From Phytoseiulus persimilis (Eukaryota > Arthropoda > Arachnida > Mesostigmata > Phytoseiidae), in the NCBI GenBank assembly GCA_037576195.1, contig JAQZDE010000085.1:1-64000 (forward strand): a stretch of DNA of 64,000 bases, given 5' to 3'. Positions 63,519 to 64,000 of this stretch are shown here, piece by piece (the stretch's first letter is position 1; every line of letters begins with the position of its first letter). The notes under the pieces are model-generated. The model saw only the letters and a list, made by a program, of their open reading frames with translations, was not told the DNA's origin and did no database searches. The translations under genes were made by a program, and so were the position numbers.

Positions 63519-63779
63519 GTGGCGAATGGCGAGGGTTCAGTCACTTTTTTCCATGGCGAGTTAACGTCAGTACCGAGCGTGGGTGTCGCATTCCGTTACT
63601 CAACTTCCACTGATGATGCGGACTCCCCGCAAACAATCGAGGAATCTCCCAAATGTCCGAAAATCGATCCCGCCCAAGTCTTCGAAGATCTCATCGAGGA
63701 AAATAGCGAGAGTGCTTCAAAGGAGAATATCGGATGTCATTCCTATCCGGGCGAGAACGTGGAGAAATCCTCAGATTGA
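63519..63779 (+). CDS. Possible acidic exon at the right edge
   Basis: The frame is open, and from about residue 30 it encodes an acidic, varied segment (EESPKCPKIDPAQVFEDLIE) unlike the Arg/Ser-rich chance frames nearby. No domain is recognisable, and a clean splice pair was not found. It could be an exon of a gene continuing past 64000, or chance. The minus-strand frame at 63691-63993 overlaps it and is less convincing. Confidence 0.25.
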   Translation: MANGEGSVTFFHGELTSVPSVGVAFRYSTSTDDADSPQTIEESPKCPKIDPAQVFEDLIEENSESASKENIGCHSYPGENVEKSSD

Positions 63780-64000
63780 GCATCCTTCGGGTTGACGTTG
63801 GAGGACAGGACTCTAGACTTCGAAAAACTGACGCCGGAACTTCTCTCGAAGTCACCAGCGACAGATGGGGCCGCAAAGAAGCTGCACGAGGTCTCGACGG
63901 CGCGAAAGCCTGATAGAAAATGAGGCTCCATAATGCGCCAATTCTTATCCGGTAAGGGCTACTCATAAATGTACTATGGTCCACCGTTCGCACCGTGTGC

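Overview
The window is nuclear DNA of a eukaryote, most likely an arthropod. Genes are split by short GT-AG introns with clean phase continuity, there are no operons, and AATAAA signals follow several stops. The gene content points the same way: an insect/chelicerate-type gustatory receptor, a CYP3-clan and a mitochondrial-clan P450, a SIFamide-receptor-like GPCR exon, an EF-hand rhomboid, Rab2, a long-chain acyl-CoA synthetase, ZC3HC1/NIPA and TMEM39. The compact genes, near-50% GC and P450/GR mix resemble an acarine (mite) genome; that placement is inference.

Layout. The left ~27 kb is gene-poor. It holds an inverted-repeat structure (1.49-2.0 kb), one first coding exon of a peptide GPCR on the minus strand (7.8-8.1 kb), two related 45-bp minisatellite arrays (8.85-10.29 and 10.59-11.22 kb), one copy of a dispersed ~174-bp repeat (16.45 kb; the second, inverted copy is at 63.07 kb), and one intact intronless gustatory-type receptor (21.9-23.1 kb, minus). 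The right ~36 kb is gene-dense. Two P450 genes of different clans converge tail to tail (27.84-30.03 plus; 30.23-33.24 minus). Next come a 12-exon unrecognised Ser/Thr-Pro-rich protein ending in two cysteine clusters (34.4-38.6 plus), an intronless unknown gene (39.25-40.14 plus), ACSL (41.26-44.44 plus), an EF-hand rhomboid (47.53-45.33 minus), ZC3HC1/NIPA (52.02-54.40 plus), TMEM39 (57.19-55.46 minus) and Rab2 (58.28-61.40 plus).

The genes do not form one pathway. ACSL, TMEM39 and Rab2 are endomembrane/lipid functions, the P450s are oxidative metabolism, and the GPCR and gustatory receptor are signalling/chemosensory. I saw no bacterial, plasmid, phage or CRISPR features. The least explained items are the 34.4-38.6 kb gene, the paired minisatellites, the inverted repeat and the dispersed repeat. 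Exon models were built by hand from splice signals and reading phase; summed exon lengths are multiples of three for every complete model given.
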